Positions 7,704-18,100 of a DNA stretch of 64,000 bases are shown in pieces. Position 1 is the stretch's first letter. The number at the start of each line of letters is the position of its first letter. Source of the stretch: Maribellus sp. CM-23 (GTDB lineage: Bacteria > Bacteroidota > Bacteroidia > Bacteroidales > Prolixibacteraceae); the NCBI RefSeq assembly GCF_021354595.1, contig NZ_JADWYJ010000007.1, positions 175,235 to 239,234 on the forward strand, written 5' to 3'. Position numbers and translations under genes: made by a program. The notes under the pieces are model-generated. The model worked only from the letters and a program-made list of their open reading frames with translations, did not search any database and was not told the origin of the DNA.

Positions 7704-9545
7704 TTACTTTTTCAATTCAACAATAACCGCCGACTTTGCCGGAACAGTAATTCTACTGATATCAGAAACTTCCTTGCCGCTTATAATTTCTTTACCTGAA
7801 TTATAGCCATTTATCACTTCCTGAAAGCGATCCGTAGCAATCGTTTTTTCTTCTGCATTTTTATTCAGAATAACCATCACCGCTTCGTTGTCGGTATAAC
7901 GGAAATACGCGTAAGTCCCGTTCTCTGGAATGAAATGCAACAGTTTCCCGTTGTGGATCACTTTGGCCGATTTACGCCAGTTCTGAATGTTTGCCACATA
8001 CTTTTGCATGTCTTTGGCTGCATCGCTCAATCCTTCTCCGGTAAATGCATTTACCTTGTCGCCTTCCCAGCCTCCGGGAAAATCAGCGCGGATATCGCCG
8101 TGCTCGCTTCCTTCGTGGCGCATCAGGATTTCGGTTCCGTAATAGATTTGCGGAATCCCACGCGTGGTAAGAAAGAAAGCCACTCCCATTTTCAGCAGGT
8201 CAGCATCCTCTCCCACCTGTACATAAAAGCGCGACATGTCGTGGTTATCCGGGAAAATCGTCAGGTGAAACGGATCGGGATACAGAAAGTCGTTCGACAA
8301 AGCTTCGTAAATCTGGATTAGTCCGGTATCCCAGGTCTCATCGTTTTTAAGACCTGCAGCCACCGCACTTTGCAGTGGAAAATCCATCATGCTGGGCGCA
8401 TGGTTTTTGTATCCATCCTGGTTGTATTTTCCTTTTTGCCAGTAGGAAACAATGGCCGGATTCACGCTCCATTCTTCACCCACGATATTAAAATTGGGAT
8501 ATTCTTCGAGCATTTCCTTGGTCCATTCACTCATCATGTTTTTGTCAGGATAAGGCCACGTGTCCTGCCGGATGCCTTCCAATCCCACATATTCTGTCCA
8601 CCAGATGCTGTTTTGAATCAGGTACCTGGCCATAAAAGGATTGCGCTGGTTCAGATCGGGCATGGCAGAAACAAACCATCCGTCAACCAAAGCACTAATG
8701 TCAGCCTTCGAAGCATGCGGATCTTCGTGTACTGTCCGTCGGTGGTTGGTGATCTTCATCTCCGGGTAATTATTGATCCAGTCTTTCATGGGCATATCGT
8801 GCATCCACCAGTGTTCCGAGCCGCAATGATTAAAAATCATGTCCATGATGAGCTTCATTCCCCGCTTGTCAAGCTCCTCATTTAGTTCACGGTATTCGTC
8901 GTTGCTGCCAAAACGCGCATCCACTTTGTAAAAATCGGTTGTAGCATAGCCGTGATAGGATGACTCGGGCATATCGTTTTCCAGCACCGGATTCAGCCAA
9001 ACAGCCGTATAACCCAGCTTTTGCAGGTAATCGAGCGAGTTGATGATCCCTCGAATATCGCCTCCGTGACGCCCCCATTTGTAACTTCGGTCCAATCCTT
9101 CTTTCATGCCCGGTACTTCGTCGTTACCCGGGTCTCCGTTCACAAAGCGGTCTGGAGTAATCAGGCAGATGACATCCGAGGAATTAAACCCAGTGCGGTC
9201 TGCCGAATTTGTTTCCCGCTCCCACAGCTCATAGGAATAAGTGGCCATCAACTTCTTCCCTTTTTTGAATTCGATGTTGAATTTCCCGGGCTGAACATCG
9301 CTTGCCAGCTTCAAGCCCACAAACAGGTAATTCGGGTTTTCAACCTTGGTAACCGATTCCAGCTCCACTCCCGGGTAACTCAGTGTTACGTCGGTTTGTG
9401 AAATATTTTCCCCGTGAATCAGCAGTTGAAGGTGTGTTGTTTTCATTCCGACCCACCAGTTAGGCGGTTCAACACGATCTAAATTCTGGGCACTGGCAAC
9501 AAGTGTCAGCAATGATAAACAGAAAGTTATAAATGGTTTCATCAT
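7704..9545 (-). CDS. GH13 neopullulanase/cyclomaltodextrinase-like enzyme (SusA-type)
   Basis: 613 residues. A signal peptide (FCLSLLTLVASA, cleavage about residue 19) leads into an N-terminal Ig-like domain (~20-110: PPNWWVGMKTTHLQLLIHG) typical of SusA/cyclomaltodextrinase enzymes, then the GH13 barrel. Active-site boxes: MDMIFNHCG, GIRQDTWPY (nucleophile Asp328), IVGEEW (Glu357), FPDNHDMSR (Asp436). Lacking a lipobox, it should be a soluble periplasmic enzyme cutting imported maltodextrins to maltose and glucose. It sits 79 bp downstream of the maltose phosphorylase gene, same strand, in the MFS-led operon. Confidence 0.94.
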   Translation of the reverse strand: MMKPFITFCLSLLTLVASAQNLDRVEPPNWWVGMKTTHLQLLIHGENISQTDVTLSYPGVELESVTKVENPNYLFVGLKLASDVQPGKFNIEFKKGKKLMATYSYELWERETNSADRTGFNSSDVICLITPDRFVNGDPGNDEVPGMKEGLDRSYKWGRHGGDIRGIINSLDYLQKLGYTAVWLNPVLENDMPESSYHGYATTDFYKVDARFGSNDEYRELNEELDKRGMKLIMDMIFNHCGSEHWWMHDMPMKDWINNYPEMKITNHRRTVHEDPHASKADISALVDGWFVSAMPDLNQRNPFMARYLIQNSIWWTEYVGLEGIRQDTWPYPDKNMMSEWTKEMLEEYPNFNIVGEEWSVNPAIVSYWQKGKYNQDGYKNHAPSMMDFPLQSAVAAGLKNDETWDTGLIQIYEALSNDFLYPDPFHLTIFPDNHDMSRFYVQVGEDADLLKMGVAFFLTTRGIPQIYYGTEILMRHEGSEHGDIRADFPGGWEGDKVNAFTGEGLSDAAKDMQKYVANIQNWRKSAKVIHNGKLLHFIPENGTYAYFRYTDNEAVMVILNKNAEEKTIATDRFQEVINGYNSGKEIISGKEVSDISRITVPAKSAVIVELKK

Positions 9546-9624
9546 GACGATTTTATGAATTTATCCGAGCTATACCAGCTCTTCTTTTATAATTTTTGAA
9601 AGAACATTTGTGGCAGTCTTCCAG

Positions 9625-11934
9625 TTACTTTTTAAACGCAGTCTCAGTTTTCCCTTTTATCAGCGATTCGTTTCCCCAAACCGTTACCGGCACATCCACA
9701 TCCGAATGATTGATGACCATAAAAAGATCCCGGTTCTTTTTCACCTCAAGATGAGCGCCTCCAAAGTTGATCCGAAAGCTGTAGGCATTCCATTTTTCGG
9801 GCAGAAATGGTCTGAAAGTTAGCTTCCCAGCTTTCACACGCATTCCTCCAAGCCCCATTACAAAGGCCATCCAGGTTCCTCCCATGCTGGTGATGTGCAG
9901 TCCGTCTTCGGTATCGTTGTTATAATCATCCAAATCCAGGCGGGCGGTGCGCAGGTACATTTCGTACGACTTTTCGCTGTACCCGATTCGCGCTGCCAAA
10001 ATCGAATGCACACAAGGCGAAAGCGAAGATTCATGAACAGTTAGCGGCTCATAAAAATCAAAATGACGGCGCAATTCCTCTTCTTCAAAATTCTCCTGGA
10101 ATAAATACAGGCTCTGAAGCGTATCGGCCTGTTTTATGTACGGAGCACGCAAAATGCGGTCCCACGACCATTTTTGGTTGATCGGCCGGTCTTTGGGAGA
10201 AAGTTCCGAAACCGGAGTCAGGTCTTTGTCCAGAAATCCGTCTTGCTGGAGGTAGATTCCCCGTTTTTCATCGCGTGGAAAATACATGTTCTGAATAATA
10301 TCAGCCCAGCGTTCTGTTTCCTGAAGTTCATTGAATTTCCATTTCTGAATTAGCTCTTCAAAAAGATACGGATGTTCCGTTTTCAGGTATTCAATAACTT
10401 CCAGTGTATATTTTAAGGTCCACACAGCAATGTAATTCGTGTGGAAATTGTTGTTCACATTGTTTTCGTATTCGTTGGGGCCGGTCACTCCCAGCATTAC
10501 ATATTTCTGCTTGTCTTGCGACCAGTTGACACGCTGGCTCCAAAACCGGCTGATTCCGAGCAATACCTCAAAACCCTGGGGTGCCAGGTATTCCTTGTCG
10601 CCCATGTAGTTCACATAATCATAAACAGCGTAGGCAATAGCGCCATTCCGGTGAATTTCTTCAAAAGTAATTTCCCATTCGTTGTGGCATTCTTCGCCGT
10701 TAATGGTTACCATCGGGTAAAGCGCAGCTCCGTTTGTAAAGCCAAGTTTACCGGCATTTTCAATGGCCTTTTGCAGGTGCTTGTGCCGGTAGATCAGCAG
10801 GTTTTTGGAAACCAGCTGCGGCGCCGTACTCAGGTAAAACGGAAGACAATAGGCTTCTGTATCCCAATAAGTTACCCCTCCGTATTTTTCGCCTGTAAAT
10901 CCTTTTGGTCCAATGTTCAGCCGCTCATCCTCACCCGAATACGTTTGATTCAGTTGAAAAACATTAAAGCGAATTCCCTGCTGGGCAGCCACATCTCCTT
11001 CAATGCGAATATCGCTGGTTTCCCACTTCTCCAACCAGTGATTTTTATGACTTTCGAACAGCACATCAAACCCGGCAGATGCCGCCAACTCGATCGCTTC
11101 CCTGGCTTTCTGTACCAGTTGTTCTTTTGAATAATACAGGGATGAAACGGTTGACGAGAGTTTTTCAATCACCAGTTCATCGCCGTTATTTACCGCGACT
11201 TTCTGAGTGGCTTCAACATACTTCTCCCTGTTTGTATAAGTGATTTCCGTGTTTACTTTCTTTCCATTTTGAGTAAGCTCGAACCACATTCCGGTACAAA
11301 CATGAAATTCCGTTTTGAGTGTTTCAACGGTAAGGTAGCCTTCCTGACCGCCAATGGCGCGGGAAACTTCCACCCAGAATTTTTCATCGTAGTTCGAATC
11401 TTCGTTCTCCACATCGCCATCCAGATAAGGGGTAAATTCAATCTCACCCGAAAAATTCAACGCTTTTACAGAATAGCGGATAGCACCAATCTCCGTGGCA
11501 TTGATGCTTACAAAGCGATGCGAACTCACTTCTACCTGGTTTCCGTTTTTTAGTTCGGCAACAAAGCGGCGCGAGAGCAAACCGTGTTGCATGTCGAGTT
11601 CCCGGACAAACGAAAGTACTTTGACTTTTGCCAGGTCCAGTTCTTCGCCATTAACCCGGATGTTAATCCCAATCCAATTAGTGGAGTTAATGATCTTGGC
11701 AAAATATTCCGGGTAGCCGTTTTTCCACCAACCCACGCGGGTTTTGTCCGGATAATAGATCCCGGCTACATACGTTCCGTTCAGCGAATCGCCCGAGTAC
11801 TTTTCCTCGAAATTGGCACGCTGTCCCATTTTCCCGTTTCCAATACTGAAAAGACTTTCAGAAATACGGTTAAAAGCAGGATTGAACCCCTCTTCTATAA
11901 TTTTCCATTCGTGATGGATTATGTACTCCTTCAT
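9625..11934 (-). CDS. Maltose phosphorylase, GH65
   Basis: 769 residues, the usual GH65 length. It has no signal peptide, so it is cytoplasmic. Reaction: maltose + phosphate to glucose + beta-glucose-1-phosphate. The catalytic general acid is Glu488 in GVTGPNEYENNVNNN, a signature shared with biochemically known maltose phosphorylases. A phosphate-binding HESSLSPCVHS segment is also present, along with WDTEAYCLPFY in the (alpha/alpha)6 barrel. Kojibiose and trehalose phosphorylases share the fold, but the operon with an MFS transporter and maltose-forming GH13 enzymes favours maltose. It starts 9 bp after the transporter stop. No beta-phosphoglucomutase gene is adjacent, which is unusual. Confidence 0.93.
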   Translation of the reverse strand: MKEYIIHHEWKIIEEGFNPAFNRISESLFSIGNGKMGQRANFEEKYSGDSLNGTYVAGIYYPDKTRVGWWKNGYPEYFAKIINSTNWIGINIRVNGEELDLAKVKVLSFVRELDMQHGLLSRRFVAELKNGNQVEVSSHRFVSINATEIGAIRYSVKALNFSGEIEFTPYLDGDVENEDSNYDEKFWVEVSRAIGGQEGYLTVETLKTEFHVCTGMWFELTQNGKKVNTEITYTNREKYVEATQKVAVNNGDELVIEKLSSTVSSLYYSKEQLVQKAREAIELAASAGFDVLFESHKNHWLEKWETSDIRIEGDVAAQQGIRFNVFQLNQTYSGEDERLNIGPKGFTGEKYGGVTYWDTEAYCLPFYLSTAPQLVSKNLLIYRHKHLQKAIENAGKLGFTNGAALYPMVTINGEECHNEWEITFEEIHRNGAIAYAVYDYVNYMGDKEYLAPQGFEVLLGISRFWSQRVNWSQDKQKYVMLGVTGPNEYENNVNNNFHTNYIAVWTLKYTLEVIEYLKTEHPYLFEELIQKWKFNELQETERWADIIQNMYFPRDEKRGIYLQQDGFLDKDLTPVSELSPKDRPINQKWSWDRILRAPYIKQADTLQSLYLFQENFEEEELRRHFDFYEPLTVHESSLSPCVHSILAARIGYSEKSYEMYLRTARLDLDDYNNDTEDGLHITSMGGTWMAFVMGLGGMRVKAGKLTFRPFLPEKWNAYSFRINFGGAHLEVKKNRDLFMVINHSDVDVPVTVWGNESLIKGKTETAFKK

Positions 11935-11943
11935 TGTTTCTTT

Positions 11944-13464
11944 CTAATAAGTTTGTTTTTCTGCTGCTACATCTTTCACAAAAAGCACCATTACTGCGGC
12001 AACGGCCATGGATACCCCGCCAAAAACCAATGCATAAATGGCTTCTCCGTTGAACAGGTCCTGTACCATGAATCCGAGAATGGTGGCTGCCAAAATCTGA
12101 GGGATAACGATGAAGAAATTGAAGATCCCCATATAAATCCCCATTTTCCGGGCCGGCAACGACCCGGTGAGAATGGCGTAAGGCATGGAAAGAATACTCG
12201 CCCAGGCGATACCCACTCCTACCATCGGCAGAATCAGCCAGTTGGGATCTTCTATGAGGTAAATGGCTGCCAAAGCTATCCCGCCAATGGCCAGACTAAT
12301 GGCATGCGTAATTTTCCGGCTGGTTAGTTTTGCCACCACCGGGAGTGCAAAAGCAATCAGCGCAGCCACTCCATTGTAAACGCCAAAAAGCAGATTTACC
12401 CAATCGGCACCGTCATTGTAAAGTTTCGAAGTAGTGTCGGAGGTTCCATAAACATGACTCGTGATTCCGGCGGTTGAATAAATCCACAACGAAAAAAGCG
12501 CCATCCAGGTAAAGAACTGTACCAGCGCCAGTTGTTTCATGGTAAGCGGCATGCGAAGCAAGTCGCTAAATATTTCCACCAATGCACTCTCTTCTCCTTT
12601 TTTTGATTTCAGAACAACTGCCACCAGCATTAGCACTGCGAAAAGAAGCAGTATCCCTCCCAGGATATAAAGCTCTTCTTTCAGATGCAAAAAGAGGGTG
12701 AGTACAACAATCAGTAAACCTACCAAACCAAAAATTCCACCTACTTTTATAAACTGGCCGCCCGCAACTTCCTTCTCATGGTACAAGGTTGAAGTTTCGG
12801 TGGTTTTCATTTCAGCAGCTTCAAATTCCTTCAGTTTCTCCGGCGAATATTCTTTCGACGATATGACTGTCCAAAGAATAGCCGCAAAAAAGACGGCAGC
12901 ACCAATGTAAAACGACCACCTCACCGACGGAGGAATAATTCCTTCCGCTGCCGTATTGGGAATGTTCAGCCAGTTGGTCATCACATACGGAAGCAGCGAC
13001 CCAACCACCGCACCTGTACCGATAAAGAAACTTTGCATCGCAAATCCCATCGTTCGCTGCTCGTCGGGAAGCATATCGCCTACAAACGCACGAAAAGGTT
13101 CCATTGACACGTTGATGGAAGCATCCATGATCCACAAGGTACCCGCAGCCACCCACAGTGCAGGTGAGTTCGGCATTACCAGCAGTGCCAGCGAAGCAAA
13201 AATGGCCCCAAAAAGAAAATACGGACGCCGGCGCCCCAGCCGGTTCCAGGTTTTATCACTTGCATGACCGATCAGCGGCTGGACGATTAAGCCGGTTACG
13301 GGGGCTGCAATCCATAATATGGGAATGTCTTCAATATTAGCACCCAGCGTTTCGAAGATACGGCTGACATTGGCATTCTGCAGTGCAAATCCAAACTGGA
13401 TGCCCAGAAAGCCAAAACTCATATTCCAAATCTGCCAAAAGCTTAACGTAGGTCTTTTACTCAT
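11944..13464 (-). CDS. MFS/GPH-type maltose (oligosaccharide) transporter
   Basis: 506 residues with about 12 hydrophobic helices. The sugar-transporter loop motif is GHASDKTWNRLGRRRPYFLFGA (~65-86) and the first helix region reads FWQIWNMSFGFLGIQFGFALQNANVSRIF. This is the SLC45/sucrose-maltose symporter-like group found in Bacteroidota alpha-glucan loci. Inferred role: proton-coupled import of maltose across the inner membrane to feed the cytoplasmic phosphorylase. It is the first gene of the leftward operon, with a TATATTTG promoter box and an upstream palindromic operator. Confidence 0.92.
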   Translation of the reverse strand: MSKRPTLSFWQIWNMSFGFLGIQFGFALQNANVSRIFETLGANIEDIPILWIAAPVTGLIVQPLIGHASDKTWNRLGRRRPYFLFGAIFASLALLVMPNSPALWVAAGTLWIMDASINVSMEPFRAFVGDMLPDEQRTMGFAMQSFFIGTGAVVGSLLPYVMTNWLNIPNTAAEGIIPPSVRWSFYIGAAVFFAAILWTVISSKEYSPEKLKEFEAAEMKTTETSTLYHEKEVAGGQFIKVGGIFGLVGLLIVVLTLFLHLKEELYILGGILLLFAVLMLVAVVLKSKKGEESALVEIFSDLLRMPLTMKQLALVQFFTWMALFSLWIYSTAGITSHVYGTSDTTSKLYNDGADWVNLLFGVYNGVAALIAFALPVVAKLTSRKITHAISLAIGGIALAAIYLIEDPNWLILPMVGVGIAWASILSMPYAILTGSLPARKMGIYMGIFNFFIVIPQILAATILGFMVQDLFNGEAIYALVFGGVSMAVAAVMVLFVKDVAAEKQTY

Positions 13465-13571
13465 AGCAATTGTCTTTAGTGTAGTTTAGCTGTAAAAATT
13501 AAAATGAAAGTTACAGCAAATGAACTTTGCCGTTGAAAATGAAATGGGAGTAATCGTTGATTTTGCCGAAA

Positions 13572-13604
13572 CAAATATAAAGCACAATGTCCTTAATTTC
13601 CAAA
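13572..13604 (-). promoter_or_regulatory. Promoter of the maltose transporter operon
   Basis: On the minus strand, -7 box TATATTTG (13579-13572) fits TAnnTTTG, with a TTTG at 13604-13601 as a -33 candidate (21-bp spacer). The transcript would start near 13566, about 100 bases before the transporter ATG. The rest of the 13465-13764 gap is AT-rich and holds only this promoter and the operator at 13662. Confidence 0.7.
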
Positions 13605-13661
13605 TCGGTATACACCCTAAACGCCTTTAAATTGGCAGATTACGGACCAAAACACCCATTT

Positions 13662-13674
13662 CAAACGTTTGCAG
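13662..13674. promoter_or_regulatory. LacI-family operator, transporter side
   Basis: CAAACGTTTG is a 10-bp palindrome with a central CG, typical of LacI-family sites. The 13-base word CAAACGTTTGCAG is identical to the site upstream of susC. It lies ~83 bp upstream of the -7 box, so activation or looping is more natural than simple occlusion. Confidence 0.8.
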
Positions 13675-13764
13675 AAAATGAAAATATATTCTACAACATA
13701 TTTTTAGAAACATCTAAAAAATGTCTCGACTAAGCTGTGAAAATGAATTTCAGCAGAAAACGGC

Positions 13765-14784
13765 TTATAAAAATACGGAAGATCCACGCACGATCAGGTC
13801 AGCGTTCAACACGCGGGTTTCATAAGGGTAGTCATTGTTGTCGCTGGTTATTCTTCGCAAAAGCATTTCGGTAGCAACTGTCCCCATTTCGTAACCATGC
13901 TGGTCAACCGAAGTAAGCGTTGGATCTGTAATTCCTGAAAAGCGGCCGTCAGAAAAACCAACAACTGCAATTTCGTCTGGAATTTTAAACCCTCTTTTCT
14001 GAATGGTTTGCATGGCTCCAATGGCAGTAAGATCGTTGGTGGCGAACACCCCATCAAATTCCTTTTTCTCGTTTAAAAGACGCATCACTGCCAGGCGTGC
14101 TTTCTCAAAAGAATCAGCTTCAATAATCAACGAAGGATCGACTTTTATCCCCGCTTCCTCCAGTGCTTTTATATAGCCTTCTTTTCGTTGACGTCCGATC
14201 AGTAATTTTTGAGGCCCTGCAAAATGCACAATACGTTTTCGCCCGGTTTCAATCAGGTGGCGTGTTGCCCGGTACGAGGCATCCAGGTCATCGATGATCA
14301 CCTGATCGGCTTCCAGCCCGGGCACCACCCGGTCGTAAAAAACCAGCGGAATATTGTTATCCTGCAAATTATGGAGGTGCTGAAAGTCTTCGGTATGCTT
14401 TGAAACCGACACTAAAACACCGTCCACACGGCTGGCCAGCAAAGTACGGGCGTTGGCAACTTCCCGCTCATACCGTTCGTTCGACTGGCAAATAATCACA
14501 TTAAAACCCGCATCATAGGCAACATCCTCAATCCCGCTAATTACTGAAGAAAAAAAGTAGTGAACAATCTCCGGGATAATCACGCCAATGGTATGGCTGC
14601 GTCGTTGTTTCAGGCTTAGTGCTACGGCATTCGGCTGATAATTCAGCTTTTGCGCCAGTTCATTCACCGCACGTTTGGTCTCCTCACTTATATCAGGATG
14701 ATTCTTCAGCGCACGCGAAACAGTTGAAGCAGAGATATTCAATTCACGGGCTATATCTTTTATGGTAACAAGTCCGCTTTTCAT
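13765..14784 (-). CDS. LacI-family transcriptional regulator of the alpha-glucan locus
   Basis: 339 residues. The N-terminal LacI helix-turn-helix is VTIKDIARELNISASTVSRALKNHPDIS with hinge helix NYQPNAVALSLKQ. It is followed by a periplasmic-binding-protein-like sensor domain (HTIGVIIPEIVHYFFSSVISGIED to the C-terminus). It sits between the two arms of the locus and two near-identical palindromes flank the gene. Inference: it controls both arms in response to maltose or a derivative. Other members in Bacteroidota starch loci carry similar positions; whether it activates or represses cannot be read here. Confidence 0.93.
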   Translation of the reverse strand: MKSGLVTIKDIARELNISASTVSRALKNHPDISEETKRAVNELAQKLNYQPNAVALSLKQRRSHTIGVIIPEIVHYFFSSVISGIEDVAYDAGFNVIICQSNERYEREVANARTLLASRVDGVLVSVSKHTEDFQHLHNLQDNNIPLVFYDRVVPGLEADQVIIDDLDASYRATRHLIETGRKRIVHFAGPQKLLIGRQRKEGYIKALEEAGIKVDPSLIIEADSFEKARLAVMRLLNEKKEFDGVFATNDLTAIGAMQTIQKRGFKIPDEIAVVGFSDGRFSGITDPTLTSVDQHGYEMGTVATEMLLRRITSDNNDYPYETRVLNADLIVRGSSVFL

Positions 14785-14850
14785 AATTTATTTCCGACAG
14801 AAACAGGGAGATAGTAAAAAGGTTGATTTCCGGTTTCTTCGTCGTATGTA

Positions 14851-14858
14851 CAAATATA
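14851..14858 (-). promoter_or_regulatory. Promoter -7 box of the LacI-family gene
   Basis: TATATTTG on the minus strand, the same box as the transporter promoter, about 67 bases before the regulator ATG. The palindrome at 14951 lies 93 bp upstream of it, against 83 bp for the transporter promoter; the two distances differ by one helical turn. Confidence 0.65.
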
Positions 14859-14950
14859 CATTTTTATATCATTCTTCTCCCATTTAAACCCTGTGCTTTC
14901 ACCCCACCGGTAACCACCTGTTTTATAACATATTTGGCGCAAACGACACC

Positions 14951-14964
14951 GCAAACGTTTGCAG
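14951..14964. promoter_or_regulatory. LacI-family operator, susC side
   Basis: GCAAACGTTTGC is a perfect 12-bp palindrome, followed by AG, and shares CAAACGTTTGCAG with the site at 13662. It lies in the 349-bp divergent gap between the regulator and susC, 170 bp before the susC ATG. No clear TAnnTTTG box for susC could be assigned; TAATTTCG at 15009 is a one-mismatch candidate. Confidence 0.85.
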
Positions 14965-15133
14965 TAATACGCCAGTTAAAAAGCCCGGACTTTTGTTAAC
15001 ATTTATTATAATTTCGTTTCAGAATTTGGTTTTGTTGAATATGAAACAAAATGTAATCGGTTGATTTTTTGCCATTTAACCAGTTAAAGATTATTTAACA
15101 AAAACGAAGAGTTATAAACTAATAGAATTAAAA

Positions 15134-18100
15134 ATGAGGATCATTCGTAAAAACCTTAAAGTTGTCTTGTTTTTGATTGCCCTGCTAAGCTTTAGCTATA
15201 GTTATGCGCAAGTAAAAACAATAGCAGGTAAAGTTACCGACGCTGACAGCGGCGAACCCTTACCTGGTGTTACCATCGTGGTAAAAGGCACTACAAACGG
15301 TACCATAACCAATTTCGACGGAGACTACTCGATCAAAGTGGAGACGGGTCAAATACTACAGTTCTCTTTTGTCGGATACCTAAAGCAGGAGATTGCCATT
15401 AGCAATCAAAATGAACTCAGTGTTAAGCTGAAGACAGATACCGAACAACTCGAAGAAGTAGTAGTAGTTGGTTATGGTATTCAGAAAAAACGCGAGATTG
15501 TTGGTTCTATCGCCAAAGTAGAAAGTGAAGATATCGGAAACAAGCTTACTTCATCGTTTGAAGGCGTTTTGGCCGGCCAGGCCCCCGGGGTAAGTGTTAC
15601 AACCGGTAGCGGTATGGCAGGCTCAAGTGCGATAGTAAGAGTAAGGGGAGTTGCCTCGATCAACTCGGCCGGCGACCCGCTTTACGTTGTTGACGGAATC
15701 CCAATCACCAACGACATTTTCGGACTGGGTGGAAGAACCGGTGGGATGAACATTAACCCACTTGCATCGATCAACCCAAACGACATTGAATCTATCGAAG
15801 TACTGAAAGATGCTTCTGCAACCGGTATCTATGGTTCGCGCGGGGCCAACGGTGTTATCCTGATTACTACTAAAAAAGCTAAAGGGAACGAAGTAAAAGT
15901 AGAGTTCAGTACCAAACAAAGTATAAGCAACCCAACCAAGAAAGTAAATATGACCAACTCGGCCGAGTGGTTGCAGTTGTACAAAGAAGCCTGGGAAAAC
16001 GACGGAAATACAGGCATTCCAACGGGACTTCCTGGTGGGTTAACCTGGGAAGAAGCTCAGAAAAACAGTACCGACTGGTGGGACGAAGTTACCAGAACCG
16101 GCTACAAACAGGATTATAACCTGAATGCCAACTTCGGAATTGTTGACGACCTGATTGCGCGAATCAACTGGGGAGTTACAGAAGATAAGACTTATCTGGT
16201 AGACAACGATCTGGAGCGAATTAACCTTGGTCTGAATCTTCAATATGTACCGTCATCCAAGTTTAGTTCCTCGCTTTCATCGTCGACTGCTCAAACATCT
16301 ACCAGTCTTCCGGGAAACCCCTGGGACGGAGGTTTAGGAGCAGCAATGGGTTATGCACTCCCGATTTATCCGGTTCATAATTCCGACGGCTCTTTCTTCC
16401 GTGGAGGAGGAAACTCGGGTAACCCGGTAATGATGAACGAATTGAGAGACGATAAAAATGACGAGTTCAGAATGATAAATAGCCTGACCCTCAATTATGC
16501 ACCCACTGAAAAATTATCGTTCATTTTTAATGGTGCCCTGGATTACCTGAACTTCAAAAACGAGGGAGTTGAAAAAGGGCAGCTGAGAACCTCCGGAAAA
16601 GACTACCGTTGGGAAAATAACCGCAAGGTTTATAACTGGAACTACAGTGTTGTAGCCAATTATGACTTTAAACTTGCCAATACTGACCATGATCTGAAAG
16701 CCATGCTTGGACATGAGTTACAGGAATCGGTGACCACCGGTACCAACTACAACTGGGATTACAGCCGCGATGAAGTTAAGGCCACTGAAGACCTTAGAGA
16801 CGAACACTGGCGTTTTATCAGTTTCTTCGGAAGAATGAACTACCTGTACAAAGGCCGTTATATCGCTCAAGCTACCTTAAGAACAGATGGTTCATCACGT
16901 TTTGGTAAAAATAACAAGTACGGATATTTCCCCACATTTGCCTTGGGATGGATTGTTTCGGAAGAAGACTTCCTGAAAAACAGCAGTATAATTTCTTTCC
17001 TGAAACTTAAAGCCAGCTACGGGATAACCGGGAACTCGAATATTCCCAACTACGAACACATTGGTACCTACAGAATATCAACGAACGAAAACGAAAAATA
17101 CAACGAATTGCCGATTCGTTATCCTGAAAAATTCGAAAACCCTGACTTAAAATGGGAGACCACCAACAGTTATGACCTGGGTATTGACGCCCGTTTCTTA
17201 GACGGAAGAATATCAACAGAAGCTGCCTATTTCTTTAAGGAATCAAAAGATGTGTTTGTAAACCTTGCTATTACGGCTACTTCGGGCTACGGAAGTCAGT
17301 GGCAAAACCTTGCTACCATCGAAAACGAAGGTCTGGAATTTAGTATTACCACACAAAACCTGGTGGGGAAATTTGAGTGGGAAACACAGTTCAACATCGC
17401 TACTTTACGCAACGAAGTTACTGACCTGGGTGGTTTAACTACCGAAGAAATTGGCGGAGGAACAAACGACACCCGTATTCTGAAAGGCTATCCTGTGGGA
17501 ACCAACCGCCTGGTGAGAGTTCCCAGGATTGACCCGGCCGACGGACGACCGATTTACCTCGATAAAAACGGTAACGAAACCAAAACCTACAAATTTGAAG
17601 GAGAAGAAGGTTTTGCTGTGGCTGCGGGTAAAGTTATTCCTGATTTTACAGGAGGTTTCACCAATACCTTCCGGTATAAAAATTTTTCGCTTAGCGCTTT
17701 ATTTACTTTCAGTGTTGGCGCCCAAATTTACGATTCGTCGGCCAAACGCCAAATGGGACTGGCTTCTGACTGGAACTTCAGAACCGACATATTCGACCAC
17801 TGGAGACAACCCGGCGATGTTGCCAAATATCCAAGGATGTCGCGCGAAGGATCTACCTACGGAAAAGACGGAGAACAATGGTTCAACTCAACCATGTGGT
17901 TGTTCGATGGCGATTATTTACGCTTAAAGAACCTGACTCTCTCTTACGACATTAGTCCAAAAGTGTTGAACAAGTACGGTATCAGCAGAACCAAACTGTT
18001 TGTTACCGGAACCAACCTGCTTACTTTCACCAAATACCCCGGTGCCGACCCTGAAGTGGCCAGAGACCACGATGACCCACGCGACAGGAACATGAGTGCT

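Noticed and set aside
10441..11130. 229-codon open frame on the plus strand inside the GH65 gene
   Set aside because: Antisense shadow of a well-matched GH65 gene; no family motif or promoter box.
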